Positions 16,267 through 25,357 are shown, counted from the first letter of the stretch. The stretch: DNA of 61,706 nucleotides from Sphingomonas sanguinis (GCF_001476905.1 NZ_LDTE01000124.1:1-61706); one strand, 5' to 3'. Made by a program: numbers and translations. The notes: generated by a model from the sequence alone, not told the origin.

Positions 16267-16987
16267 ATACACCGCTCCCGGTCATGCGTCGCTTCAGGAT
16301 AGCCTGCTCGGCGAGGCTTTTGGGATCGGAATGCCGACGCGCCCGAGCTAAGTTACCCGCCATCTCGGCTTGGCCCTCAAGGGTTTCCGAACCGAAATTC
16401 GTCTTGCGATGATTATAGTCGTATAGCTTGTCCGGGTCATAATTCGCGGCCCTCAGCTCACGGGCATAGCGCTTGCCGAAATTGGCGAAGCCCAATCGGT
16501 GATATTGGACGACATGCGAATATTCATGCACAAGCAGCTCGATGCCCAGTTCGCTTTTTGTCCATTCCGCATGGTTAAGGTATTTCAAACTGGATTTGGC
16601 ATAGATCGTATTGCCAACCGTGATCGCCGGGTTTCCGTTTAAAAAAGCCCCCGCCGCGACCAGCGACAGGCCGGGACCGCGTACGATACGGATGCGCCGG
16701 GGATCGGGATCATGGCCATAGGCTTCAACAACGATGCGCTGTTCTGAAGCTGTTAGCGGTCGTGCGTAAGGTCCTCGGTCCTTGTCAGCGATCGCGTTGG
16801 CCTCTTCATGAAGCAGTTTGCCAAGCATAGCGATATAGGCATCGATGGTTCGGTACGTTGCTGCAATCTTATCGTCGGCCACCCGACGCAGCGCCCGTGA
16901 TGTCGCCGTAAGCGCTCGCTCGAACAATTGCCATTCCAGGTCGTTCAGCAGACGACGGATAGCGCGTTGGCGATCTGGCGAGAACAT
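16256..16987 (-). CDS. Predicted zinc metallopeptidase-like protein (HEXXH, DUF4157-like)
   Basis: This 243-residue protein carries a clear zincin motif, LVHEYSHVVQYH (H154, E155, H158), with a possible third ligand in the ETLEGQAEMA segment (E204 or E208). The motif and the preceding VGNTIYAKSS strand resemble DUF4157-type proteins, though overall similarity was not tested. No signal peptide is visible; the N-terminal half is helical. The ATG at 16987 has an excellent GGAGGAGGGG site. G+C at third positions is visibly lower than in uvrC and recO on either side, suggesting acquisition. It is coupled to the lipoprotein gene downstream. Confidence 0.72.
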   Translation of the reverse strand: MFSPDRQRAIRRLLNDLEWQLFERALTATSRALRRVADDKIAATYRTIDAYIAMLGKLLHEEANAIADKDRGPYARPLTASEQRIVVEAYGHDPDPRRIRIVRGPGLSLVAAGAFLNGNPAITVGNTIYAKSSLKYLNHAEWTKSELGIELLVHEYSHVVQYHRLGFANFGKRYARELRAANYDPDKLYDYNHRKTNFGSETLEGQAEMAGNLARARRHSDPKSLAEQAILKRRMTGSGVYGL

Positions 16988-17088
16988 GAACTGCCCCTCC
17001 TCCAACGCACAAACGGGCCGAGCCCGATCGCAGTTCCCATCGCCATCCCTCATAGCATCCCGCCCCATTCACCCCTACATCCCTTCCC

Positions 17089-17820
17089 ATGCACCGGGTC
17101 GCCCCCGCCATCATCCTGTCGGTTCGGCCGCATGGCGAGCATGGGGCGATCGTGCGGGCTTTGACTCGGCAAGACGGGGTGCAGCCGGGCTATGTCCGGG
17201 GCGGACGATCGCGGGCGCTCAGGCCGGTGCTGCAACCCGGGAACGGCATCGTCGGCGAGTGGCGGGCGCGGACGGTGGAGCAATTGGCCGCGCTGACCAT
17301 CGAGCCGGCGCATAGCCGCGCGGGGCTGCATGGCGAGCCGCTGGCCGCCGCGGGGATCGAGTGGTTGTGCGCGCTGACCGCCGCTGCACTGCCCGAGGAG
17401 CAGCCTTATCCCGTCCTGTACGACGCGCTCGACGCGGTGCTGACCGCGATCGAGTCGGCGCCCTCGGCGCGCGGCTGGGCGGGGGCGTTGGTGCGCTACG
17501 AACTGCTGCTGCTGGGGCAGTTGGGCTTCGGGCTCGATCTGGAGCGGTGCACGGTCACCGGTGGGACGGACGATCTGGCCTTTGTGAGTCCGAAGAGCGG
17601 CGCGGCAGTGTCGGTGGGGGCGGCGTTCGGCTATGAGACGAAGTTGTTTCCGTTGCCCGATTTTCTGCGCGAGGGCGGGGTGGGGGACTGGCCCGAAATA
17701 TTCGCCGCCGGGCGGATCACCGCGCATTTCCTGGCGCGCGATATATTAGCCGGTCTGCGCAACGATCCGATGCCCGCCCGTGCGCGGCTGTTCGATCGGT
17801 TCAAAAGGGCGGTTGCGTGA
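17089..17820 (+). CDS. recO: DNA repair protein RecO
   Basis: This 243-residue protein is the RecO mediator of the RecFOR pathway, which loads RecA onto SSB-coated single strands. It has the N-terminal OB fold ([20 protein letters not shown]) and an alpha-helical C-terminal domain with FLRE and [11 protein letters not shown]. No complete zinc-finger cysteine set is present, as in many family members. It begins with ATG at 17089 after a divergent 101-base gap from the zincin gene and precedes leuB by 54 bases on the same strand. Confidence 0.95.
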   Translation: MHRVAPAIILSVRPHGEHGAIVRALTRQDGVQPGYVRGGRSRALRPVLQPGNGIVGEWRARTVEQLAALTIEPAHSRAGLHGEPLAAAGIEWLCALTAAALPEEQPYPVLYDALDAVLTAIESAPSARGWAGALVRYELLLLGQLGFGLDLERCTVTGGTDDLAFVSPKSGAAVSVGAAFGYETKLFPLPDFLREGGVGDWPEIFAAGRITAHFLARDILAGLRNDPMPARARLFDRFKRAVA

Positions 17821-17874
17821 CACGGGCCCGCTAAGGCAAAGGGCGCTCCGAACATAGGTAATAAGGGGCCAGCC

Positions 17875-18918
17875 ATGGCATTGATCGCGATCCTCGCCGG
17901 TGACGGCATCGGCCCGGAAGTGACGGCGGAAGCGCGGCGCGTGCTGGAGGCGCTGGACCTGGGCCTGACCTTCGAGGAGGCCAAGGTGGGCGGGGCGGCC
18001 TATGAAGCCGCCGGGCATCCGCTGCCGCCCGAGACGCTGGAGGTGGCGGGCCGCGCCGATGCGCTGCTGTTCGGGGCGGTCGGCGATCCGCGCTTCGACA
18101 ATCTCGAGCGCGCGCACCGCCCGGAACAGGCGATCCTGGGCCTGCGCAAGGCGTTCGGCCTGTTCGCCAACCTGCGCCCCGCGCGTTTGTTCGAGGGGCT
18201 GGAGGATGCCAGCTCGCTGCGCCCCGACATTGCGCGGCGCATCGACATGGTGATCGTGCGCGAGCTGACCGGCGACGTCTATTTCGGTGCCAAGGGGCGC
18301 GGCACCACCGAGGCGGGGCTGCGCGAAGGTCATGACCTGATGCGCTATGACGAGGAAGAGGTCGCGCGGATCGCCCGCGTCGGCTTCGAGACCGCGATGC
18401 GCCGCCGTCGCCGGTTGCTGTCGGTGGACAAGGCCAATGTGCTCGAAACCTCGCAGCTGTGGCGCGACGTGGTGATCGAGGTGGCGAAGGATTACCCCGA
18501 CGTCGTGCTCGACCATATGTATGTCGACAATTGCGCGATGCAGCTGGTGCGCGATCCCGGCCAGTTCGACGTCATCCTGACCGGGAATCTGTTTGGCGAT
18601 ATCCTGTCGGATCAGGCGTCGATGTGCGCCGGGTCTATCGGGATGCTGCCCTCCGCCGCGCTGGGAGCGACGGGCAAGGGGCTGTACGAGCCGATCCATG
18701 GCTCGGCCCCCGATATCGCCGGGCAGGGCAAGGCCAATCCGTGCGCGGCGATTCTTTCGTCGGCGATGATGCTGCGCCACTCGCTGGGCCACGCCGAGGC
18801 GGCCGACCGGATCGACGCGGCGGTGGCAGGTGCGATCCGTGAGGGCGCGCGGACCGGCGATCTGGGCGGCAGCCTGTCGACCCGCGCCATGGCCGACGCG
18901 ATCCTCGAACGCCTCTGA
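17875..18918 (+). CDS. leuB: 3-isopropylmalate dehydrogenase
   Basis: This 347-residue enzyme catalyses the NAD-dependent oxidative decarboxylation in leucine biosynthesis. Visible motifs are GDGIGPEV, the substrate-binding [13 protein letters not shown], the catalytic/metal stretch [12 protein letters not shown], and the NAD-binding [19 protein letters not shown]. Length and domain order are standard. It is followed 5 bases later by a glycosyltransferase gene and preceded by recO. The other leu genes are not in the window. Confidence 0.98.
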   Translation: MALIAILAGDGIGPEVTAEARRVLEALDLGLTFEEAKVGGAAYEAAGHPLPPETLEVAGRADALLFGAVGDPRFDNLERAHRPEQAILGLRKAFGLFANLRPARLFEGLEDASSLRPDIARRIDMVIVRELTGDVYFGAKGRGTTEAGLREGHDLMRYDEEEVARIARVGFETAMRRRRRLLSVDKANVLETSQLWRDVVIEVAKDYPDVVLDHMYVDNCAMQLVRDPGQFDVILTGNLFGDILSDQASMCAGSIGMLPSAALGATGKGLYEPIHGSAPDIAGQGKANPCAAILSSAMMLRHSLGHAEAADRIDAAVAGAIREGARTGDLGGSLSTRAMADAILERL

Positions 18919-18923
18919 CGCCC

Positions 18924-20024
18924 ATGAGCGCGCTCCTCGAACTCGCGGTCGTCATCCCGACCTTCAACGAGCGCGCCAATGTGCCCGTGCTCATCGCCAA
19001 GCTCGACCAGGCGCTGGCCGGGCGGCGGTGGGAGGCGATCTTCGTCGACGATAACAGCCCCGATGGCACTGCCGATGCCGCGCGCGAGATGGGCAAAGTC
19101 GATCCCCGCGTCCGGGTGATTCAGCGGATAGGACGGCGCGGCCTGTCCTCCGCCTGTATCGAGGGGATGTGCGCCACCGCCGCGCCGATGGTGGCGGTGA
19201 TCGACGGCGATTTGCAGCATGATGAGACGCTGCTGCCCAAGATGCTCGACCGGTTGCAGGTGGAAGGTGATCTCGACATCGTCGTCGGCTCGCGCTTCGT
19301 CGATGGCGGCGGGACGGGCGACTGGGACCGCGACCGGGTGGCCAAGTCGGCCTTTGCCACGAAGCTGTCGCAGCGGGTGCTGAACGTGAACCTGTCCGAC
19401 CCGATGAGCGGCTTCTTCATGGTCCGCACCCATGTCGCGCGCGCGACGGTGCCGCATCTGTCGGGGATCGGCTTCAAGATCCTGCTCGACATCATGAGCG
19501 CCTCGCCGCGTCCCCTTCGTGCCGCCGAAATGCCCTATGTGTTCCGACTGCGGACCGAGGGCGAGTCGAAGCTCGATCATGTCGTCGCGATGGAATATCT
19601 GATCGCGCTGTACGACCGCCGCTTCGGTAAGGTGGTGCCGGTGCGCTTCGCCATGTTCTCGGCGATCGGGGTGCTGGGGGTGGGCGTGCACATGGCGGTG
19701 CTCAGCCTGTTCTTCGTCCTGCTCGGCGCGACCTTCCTTGCCAGCCAGATCGTCGCGGTGGCGGCGGCGATGACGTTCAACTTCTTCCTGAACAATGCGC
19801 TGACCTATCGCGACCGGCGCTTGACCGGGTTCAAGCCGTTGCTCGACGGCTGGGTGTCCTTTTGCTTGGTCTGTGCGGTGGGGGCGATCGCCAATGTCGG
19901 CGTGGCGGCCTTCCTGCACGACGCACGCGCCAATGAATGGGCGCTCTCGGCCCTGATCGGCGTGCTGGTCGGCGCGGTGTGGAATTACGCGCTGTCGTCG
20001 CGCTTTGTGTGGGGGCGCTACTAA
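18924..20024 (+). CDS. DPM1-like GT2 glycosyltransferase fused to a GtrA membrane domain
   Basis: This 366-residue fusion has an N-terminal GT-A domain of the polyprenyl-phosphate mannosyltransferase type (VVIPTFNERANV, FVDDNSPDGT, DGDLQHDE, SGFFMVR), covering roughly residues 1-225. A GtrA-like C-terminal domain with four hydrophobic helices follows (residues 232-360). Enzymes of this kind make undecaprenyl-phosphate sugars and flip or present them. The gene runs convergently into a GT39-type transferase with only 3 bases between stops, suggesting a donor-acceptor pair for sugar addition to a cell-envelope target. The sugar is not known. Confidence 0.9.
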   Translation: MSALLELAVVIPTFNERANVPVLIAKLDQALAGRRWEAIFVDDNSPDGTADAAREMGKVDPRVRVIQRIGRRGLSSACIEGMCATAAPMVAVIDGDLQHDETLLPKMLDRLQVEGDLDIVVGSRFVDGGGTGDWDRDRVAKSAFATKLSQRVLNVNLSDPMSGFFMVRTHVARATVPHLSGIGFKILLDIMSASPRPLRAAEMPYVFRLRTEGESKLDHVVAMEYLIALYDRRFGKVVPVRFAMFSAIGVLGVGVHMAVLSLFFVLLGATFLASQIVAVAAAMTFNFFLNNALTYRDRRLTGFKPLLDGWVSFCLVCAVGAIANVGVAAFLHDARANEWALSALIGVLVGAVWNYALSSRFVWGRY

Positions 20025-20027
20025 ACC

Positions 20028-21272
20028 CTACCGCCAATCCGTGAACCAGGCCCAGCGCAGGAAGGATCGGGGCCCGGCCAGCGCGCCTGCGGTCAGGATC
20101 GGGTAGAAATAGACGAACAGGCACACCGCCGCGACCAGATACGCCTCGTCCCAATCGCGCAGGACCCCGCGCCACCGGTCGATCGCCACCGCCAGCGCGA
20201 CCGACAGCCAGATGGCGGGCAAATAATAGTAATAATAGAATCCCAGCGATTTGGGGATGATCGCCCACACCGCAAAGCCGCCGATCCACAAGGCCGCCGC
20301 AAAACCCAGTCGGATGTCGCGTGTGCGCAGCCAGCCCAGCGCACAGGCCGCGACGGCGACCAGCCCGCCCCACATCACCACCGGATTGCCGAGCAGGAAG
20401 ATGCCCCGCTGCGCCCCGTCCGCCACCTCGTAGAAATACCAGATCGGCCGCCCGATCACCGGCCAGCTCCACCAGCTGGACTGATAGGTATGCGGGGGCA
20501 GGACCTGAGTCTGGCGCGCATACATCTCGGCCTGGAAGGGCAGGAGCCGGCCCAGCGTCATCGGATCATGGGTGTAGAAAAAGGCGGGCGCGAAGGTCGC
20601 CGCATAGGCCAGTCCCGCCCCCAGGCCGAGCAGCCCCCAGGCCGACCACCAATGGAGGCCCGGCCAGCGGCTGGCGTCCCCGCGCTTCATCAGCACGAAG
20701 CCGATCGCGGCATAGCCCAGATAAGGCACCGCCGCCCATTTGGTCCCGACCGCCAGGCCCAGCAGGACCGCGCCCAGCGTCCACCGCCACCGGCTTTGCG
20801 CTGCCGAGCCGCGCATTGCCCAGCCCATGGCGGCGACCGCCAGCACGACGAACGCCGCCATGAAGCCGTCGAGCATCGCGATCCGGGCCTGTATCAGCAC
20901 CATGAAATTGACGAGCGTCAGCACCCCCGCCATCGCGGCGGGACGGGTTCGCCGGGTCATCAGCCATACGATGCCGAACACGCCCGCGACCACCGCCGTA
21001 CCCGCCAGCGTCGACAGCGCGCGCCAGCCCAGCGGATCGTCGCCGAAGATCATCATGCCCAGCGCGATCAGCGCCTTGCCGAGCAGCGGATGCTCGATAT
21101 TCACCGGTCCTTCCAGCGCCAACAGCGTGCGCGCGGCGGGCACATAATGAACCTCGTCGAAGACCAGCTTGTGCGGCGTGGTCAGTCGCCAGCTGAACAG
21201 CAGCTGTGCGCAAACGAGCAGCGCGATCAGGGCCGGGACCGGACGGTGGAACGGGAGGAGCAGGCGGCGCAT
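20028..21272 (-). CDS. GT39/PMT-like lipid-carrier-dependent glycosyltransferase
   Basis: This 414-residue polytopic membrane protein resembles protein O-mannosyltransferase family enzymes that use polyprenyl-phosphate sugars on the periplasmic side. It begins MRRLLLPFHRPVPALIALLV (first helix), then has the acidic loop motif VFDEVHYVP and the downstream NIEHPLLGKALI typical of GT39, followed by about nine more helices. The ATG at 21272 is preferred; an upstream 91-codon extension is unlike protein. It ends TAG, 3 bases from the opposing GT2-GtrA stop. Acceptor (protein or lipid) is not determinable. Confidence 0.88.
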   Translation of the reverse strand: MRRLLLPFHRPVPALIALLVCAQLLFSWRLTTPHKLVFDEVHYVPAARTLLALEGPVNIEHPLLGKALIALGMMIFGDDPLGWRALSTLAGTAVVAGVFGIVWLMTRRTRPAAMAGVLTLVNFMVLIQARIAMLDGFMAAFVVLAVAAMGWAMRGSAAQSRWRWTLGAVLLGLAVGTKWAAVPYLGYAAIGFVLMKRGDASRWPGLHWWSAWGLLGLGAGLAYAATFAPAFFYTHDPMTLGRLLPFQAEMYARQTQVLPPHTYQSSWWSWPVIGRPIWYFYEVADGAQRGIFLLGNPVVMWGGLVAVAACALGWLRTRDIRLGFAAALWIGGFAVWAIIPKSLGFYYYYYLPAIWLSVALAVAIDRWRGVLRDWDEAYLVAAVCLFVYFYPILTAGALAGPRSFLRWAWFTDWR

Positions 21273-21432
21273 GATGCGGTCATGGCGGCCTCGTGCAGGG
21301 GGCACAAACGCTTTTTCGGTCGGCACCGTTCTTACAAAGTGTCTAACCGATCCTTTAGATTCGATCGCTATGGTGACTGCCCAAGAGCGGAATGGGTCGG
21401 TCGATCGGGGGCGACACGGCCGTAGCGAAGGA

Positions 21433-22785
21433 ATGAGCGATACGATGGGTTGGCTGGGCAAGAAGGAAGCGAATGTCGATGATCGCATGGCAAGGGCCGT
21501 GTTCGATCTGTCTCCCGATGCGATGCTCCTATTCTCGGGGGGCAAGTTCGTCTCGGCGAACCCCGCCTCGGCGCGGGTCTATGACCGGCCGCTTTCCGAA
21601 ATTCTTGGCAAATCGCCCGTGACCTTTTCGGCCCCCTGCCAGGCGGATGGGCGTCCCACCGAAGAGCATGTGGCCGAACGTGTCGGACAGGCGCTGAAGG
21701 AGGGCTTCGCGCGATTCGAGTGGCTGAACACCGACAGCCGGGGCACCATCGTGCGCCTGCTCGTTACGCTGATCCCCGCGAATGTCCTGACCCCGCAGGA
21801 CGTGCTGGTCCTGTGCCAGGAAATGGGTGAAACGATGGCGATGGTCGGCCAGCTGGGCGACGGGCTGTCGCGCCTCGCCAATGGCGACCTGTCGCACCGC
21901 ATCGTCAAACCCTTTCGTGATGATTACGAGCCGCTTCGTCTGCACTTCAATGAAACGGCCGAAATGCTGGGCGGCTCGATCAGCAAGGTCGACGAGTCCG
22001 CGCGGCGGGTTCACAGCGCGGCGCTGGAGATCGGCAAGGCGGCGGGCGATCTGTCGCGCCGGACCGAGCATCAGGCCGCCTCGCTGGAGGAAACCGCCGC
22101 CGCGATGCGCCAGGTGACCGAGGCGATCCAGGAAACCGCGCAGTTCGGCTCCAAGGCGGCCGAGGTCGCCGCCTCCGCGCAGAGCAATGCGGCCGAAAGC
22201 GGCATGGTCGTCCAACGGGCGATCGACGCGATGAGCGGGATCGAGCGCACCTCCAGCGAGATTTCGGAGATCATCGGCGTGATCGACGGCATCGCGTTCC
22301 AGACCAATTTGCTGGCGCTGAACGCTGGGGTCGAGGCGGCGCGCGCGGGCGATGCGGGCAAGGGCTTTGCGGTCGTCGCGAGCGAGGTGCGCGCGCTCGC
22401 CCAGCGCTCGGCCGATGCGGCCAAGGATGTGAAGGGGCGGATCGGTGCGTCCGATACGCAGATTCGCGCCGGTGTGCAGCAGGTCGACGCGGCCGGTGCG
22501 ACCCTGCAGCGTATCGCCGCGCAGGTCAGCGAGATGGCAGCCCTGATCGGCGACATCGCGGGCGCATCGCAGCAACAGGCGAGCAGCGCGTCGCAGATCA
22601 CCATCGCCATCGGCGACCTGGATGCGGTGACCCAGCAAAATGCCGCGATGGTCGAGGAAGCGACCGCCGCCGCGCGCGAACTGGTCGGCGAGGCCAGCGC
22701 GATGAGCGATCAGGTCGGGCGTTTCCGGCTGGCGACGCACCCCGCCCCCATGGCGATGCCTCGGTCGCTGTCCCGCGCTGCCTGA
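21433..22785 (+). CDS. Cytoplasmic methyl-accepting chemotaxis protein with PAS domain
   Basis: This protein of about 450 residues has no membrane helix. A PAS-like sensor (residues about 20-115) leads into a HAMP-like segment (LANGDLSHRIVKPF) and a full MCP signalling hairpin with the conserved tip IGVIDGIAFQTNLLALNAGV. The sensor input is unknown; soluble MCPs sense cytoplasmic cues. The ATG at 21433 sits just after AAGGA; an ATG at 21370 is an alternative. No other che gene is adjacent, so it is an orphan receptor. It is transcribed divergently from the GT39 gene. Confidence 0.9.
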   Translation: MSDTMGWLGKKEANVDDRMARAVFDLSPDAMLLFSGGKFVSANPASARVYDRPLSEILGKSPVTFSAPCQADGRPTEEHVAERVGQALKEGFARFEWLNTDSRGTIVRLLVTLIPANVLTPQDVLVLCQEMGETMAMVGQLGDGLSRLANGDLSHRIVKPFRDDYEPLRLHFNETAEMLGGSISKVDESARRVHSAALEIGKAAGDLSRRTEHQAASLEETAAAMRQVTEAIQETAQFGSKAAEVAASAQSNAAESGMVVQRAIDAMSGIERTSSEISEIIGVIDGIAFQTNLLALNAGVEAARAGDAGKGFAVVASEVRALAQRSADAAKDVKGRIGASDTQIRAGVQQVDAAGATLQRIAAQVSEMAALIGDIAGASQQQASSASQITIAIGDLDAVTQQNAAMVEEATAAARELVGEASAMSDQVGRFRLATHPAPMAMPRSLSRAA

Positions 22786-22867
22786 CCGGCGGCCCACGCA
22801 CGCTCCTCTATTCGTCAGACAATTTGACGAACCCCTGTCCGGCATGGCACCCATGGCGGTGACGTGG

Positions 22868-22901
22868 CGCGGGCATTCCCAATCATAGGGAATCGCCCGC
22901 G
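22868..22901 (+). promoter_or_regulatory. Strong hairpin in the beta-galactosidase leader
   Basis: Arms GCGGGCATTCCC (22869-22880) and GGGAAT-c-GCCCGC (22888-22900) pair with one bulged C and a 7-base loop. It ends 30 bases before the GTG start. There is no T run, so it is as likely to be a leader structure as a terminator of the MCP gene. A second inverted repeat (TTCGTCA/TGACGAA, 22811-22831) lies just after the MCP stop. Confidence 0.5.
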
Positions 22902-22930
22902 TCATCTGAGAGGATAAGTGGGAGAGTGAC

Positions 22931-24790
22931 GTGACGCGATGGTCCCGACCGATGATCTTGGCGATTCTGGCGGCCACCGCCCTATCGCCCGCCTATGCCC
23001 AGGCACCTGTCGCCAATGACGGACCGGCCCGCAGTTTCGAGGTGAAGGGCAAGGGCTTCCTGCGCAACGGCCAGCCACATCAGGTGATTTCGGGCGAGAT
23101 GCACTATACCCGCATCCCGCGCGCCTATTGGCGCGATCGTCTGCGCAAGGCCAAGGCGATGGGGCTGAACACCATCACCACCTATTCCTTCTGGAACGCG
23201 CATGAACCGCGTCCGGGCGTCTATGATTTCAGCGGCCAGAACGACATCGTCGCCTTCATCCGCGATGCCCAGGCCGAGGGGCTGGACGTCATCCTGCGCC
23301 CCGGCCCCTATGTCTGCGCCGAATGGGAGCTGGGCGGTTATCCGTCCTGGTTGCTCAAGGATCGCAAGCTCCTCCTGCGCTCGACCGACCCGCAATATAC
23401 CGCCGCGGTCGATCGCTGGCTGATGCGGCTGGCGCAGGAGGTGAAGCCGCTGCTGCTGAAGAATGGCGGGCCGATCGTCGCGGTGCAGCTCGAGAATGAA
23501 TATGGCGCGTTCGGCGACGACCAGGCCTATTTGCGCGGACTGGAGGCGAGCTACAAGCGGGCCGGGCTGGGCGACGGCATCCTGTTCACGTCGAACCAGG
23601 CGGGCGATTTGGCCAAGGGATCGCTGCCCAATCTTCCGTCGGTGGTGAATTTCGGGTCGGGTGGTGCTGAGAATGCGGTCGCCAAGCTGGAGGCCTATCG
23701 CCCTGACGGCCTGCGCATGGTCGGCGAATATTGGGCGGGCTGGTTCGACAAATGGGGCGAGGAGCATCACGAGACGGACGGCAGGAAAGAGGCCGAGGAA
23801 ATGGCCTATATGCTCAAGCGCGGCTATTCGATCTCGCTCTACATGGTGCATGGCGGCACCACCTTCGGCTGGATGAACGGGGCGGACTCGCACACCGGCA
23901 AGGACTATCACCCCGACACCACCAGCTATGATTATGACGCGCCGATCGATGAGGCGGGCAATCCGCGCTACAAATACGGCCTGATCGCCGCCGCCATCGC
24001 CGAGGTGACGGGCAAGCCCGCAGCCCCCACGCCCGCACCGACGGTCGCGACGACCTTCCCGGTATCGGCCGTACGGCGCAGCGCCTCGCTCTGGGACAAT
24101 CTGCCGACGCCGGTGCGGGCGGCGCAGCCGAAGACGTTCGAGGAGCTCGACCAGAATTACGGGTACGTGCTCTACCGCGTCACCGTGCCCGCAGGCGCGG
24201 CGGGTCCGCTGACGCTGAAGGGCATGCACAGCCATGCGCAGGTCTATCTGGACAAGACGCTGGTCGGCACGCTCGACCGGCGGCTGGACCAGGAAACGGT
24301 CGAACTGCCGGCGCGGACGAAGCCGACCACGCTGAACATCCTGGTCGAGAATACCGGCCGCGTGAACTATTCCCACGCCATCCGTACCGAGCAGACCGGC
24401 CTGACCGGCGCGGTGACGCTGGCGGGGCAGCCGCTCAACGACTGGCAGATGTTCCGCCTGCCGATGGACAATCTGGCGACCCTTAAGCTGTCCGCGAAAC
24501 CGTGCACCGGGCCCTGCTTCTATGAGGCGACGATGACGGTGGCGAAGCCCGGCGACACCTATCTGGACATGCGGGGTGCGCATAAGGGGCAGTTGTGGCT
24601 GAACGACCATAATCTCGGTCGCTTCTGGAGCATCGGGCCGGTCCACACGCTCTATACGCCTGCGCCATGGCTGAAGGCGGGGGCGAACCGGGTGTTGTTC
24701 TTTGACCTCACCGGCGATGCGAGTGATACGCTGAGGACGGTGGACAAGCCGATCTATGGCAAGGTGACGAACCACCGCGAGGCGCAGTAG
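22931..24790 (+). CDS. GH35 family beta-galactosidase, exported
   Basis: This 619-residue enzyme has a signal peptide (hydrophobic core near residues 8-23, ending AYAQ), a GH35 TIM barrel and C-terminal beta-sandwich domains. The acid/base is E190 in QLENEYG, and the probable nucleophile is E266 in VGEYWAGWFDKWGE; family motifs ISGEMHYTRIP, RPGPYVCAEWELGGYPSWL are intact. It hydrolyses terminal beta-galactosides in the periplasm or outside. The GTG at 22931 has GGGAGAG nearby; an ATG at 22952 would truncate the signal's charged N-region. No transporter or TonB receptor adjoins it, so it is not in an obvious polysaccharide-utilisation locus. Confidence 0.95.
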   Translation: MTRWSRPMILAILAATALSPAYAQAPVANDGPARSFEVKGKGFLRNGQPHQVISGEMHYTRIPRAYWRDRLRKAKAMGLNTITTYSFWNAHEPRPGVYDFSGQNDIVAFIRDAQAEGLDVILRPGPYVCAEWELGGYPSWLLKDRKLLLRSTDPQYTAAVDRWLMRLAQEVKPLLLKNGGPIVAVQLENEYGAFGDDQAYLRGLEASYKRAGLGDGILFTSNQAGDLAKGSLPNLPSVVNFGSGGAENAVAKLEAYRPDGLRMVGEYWAGWFDKWGEEHHETDGRKEAEEMAYMLKRGYSISLYMVHGGTTFGWMNGADSHTGKDYHPDTTSYDYDAPIDEAGNPRYKYGLIAAAIAEVTGKPAAPTPAPTVATTFPVSAVRRSASLWDNLPTPVRAAQPKTFEELDQNYGYVLYRVTVPAGAAGPLTLKGMHSHAQVYLDKTLVGTLDRRLDQETVELPARTKPTTLNILVENTGRVNYSHAIRTEQTGLTGAVTLAGQPLNDWQMFRLPMDNLATLKLSAKPCTGPCFYEATMTVAKPGDTYLDMRGAHKGQLWLNDHNLGRFWSIGPVHTLYTPAPWLKAGANRVLFFDLTGDASDTLRTVDKPIYGKVTNHREAQ

Positions 24791-24794
24791 TCGA

Positions 24795-24912
24795 ATTCCT
24801 CCCCTGCAAGGGGAGGGGGACCGCCGCGAAGCGGTGGTGGAGGGGTGTCCCCGCTGAGGTGACACCCCTCCGTTAGTCCTCTGGACTGCCACCTCCCCGT
24901 GCCGGGAAGGAT
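24795..24912. repeat. 118-bp intergenic element, second copy of the family
   Basis: The left 22 bases (24795-24816) are identical to those of the element at 13741. The right end (from about 24892) has drifted and pairs imperfectly. Internal hairpins are ACCGC-cgcgaa-GCGGT and AGTCC-tct-GGACT around a GGAGGGGTGTC/GACACCCCTCC stem. It starts 4 bases after the beta-galactosidase stop and ends 5 bases before the opposing lipoprotein stop, so it separates two convergent genes. Confidence 0.87.
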
Positions 24913-24917
24913 CGACC

Positions 24918-25223
24918 TCAGCGCACCGCCGCCGCCTGGTTCGCGACGATCGCCTCGCGCTGTTCCGGGCTCATCGCGGCGGCGTTGACGTCGGCGGCCT
25001 TGATCGCATCGGCGCGATCCTCGGCATAGTCGCGGGTCTTTTCGGCCTGCTTGTCGAGCTGCTTGGCCTCGTTCCGCAGCGCGTCGGCTTGGCTTTCCAT
25101 GCCGTCGGCGCGGTTGTCGGCGGCCTTTTCGACATTCTCGGCCAGCTTGTCGGTGCCCTTGCTGTTGCACGCCGACAGCGACACGAGGCTGGCGGCCAGC
25201 AAAAGGCCGATACGTATCGTCAT
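24918..25223 (-). CDS. Small helical lipoprotein
   Basis: This protein of about 101 residues has a lipoprotein signal (GLLLAASLVSLSAC) and then a nearly all-helical, Ala/Glu/Lys/Asp-rich mature part of about 80 residues that should be a coiled coil. Three ATG codons stand in a row at 25229, 25226 and 25223; an AGGGAG site is best spaced for the last, so that is used. Its role is unknown. Proteins of this type are common in sphingomonads and are probably attached to the inner face of the outer membrane. Confidence 0.78.
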   Translation of the reverse strand: MTIRIGLLLAASLVSLSACNSKGTDKLAENVEKAADNRADGMESQADALRNEAKQLDKQAEKTRDYAEDRADAIKAADVNAAAMSPEQREAIVANQAAAVR

Positions 25224-25328
25224 CATCATTCTCCCTGTTGGATCAGCAGGAACAACCGGGACGGGCACATTTTCGTTCCGCTATCGCAACGGCGACACAT
25301 GTGGCGTCGTGTCGGAATATCCTTGAAC

Positions 25329-25357
25329 CCCGCTTCCCGGACCGGCAAATGAGCGGG
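25329..25357 (+). promoter_or_regulatory. Hairpin covering the metZ ribosome-binding region
   Basis: CCCGCT at 25329-25334 pairs with AGCGGG at 25352-25357, whose last bases abut the ATG at 25359. The second arm contains the only plausible ribosome site (GAGCGGG). Upstream, CGACAC and GTGTCG form another short inverted repeat (25293-25314). It could limit translation, but it does not fit a SAM riboswitch consensus that I could confirm. Confidence 0.35.
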
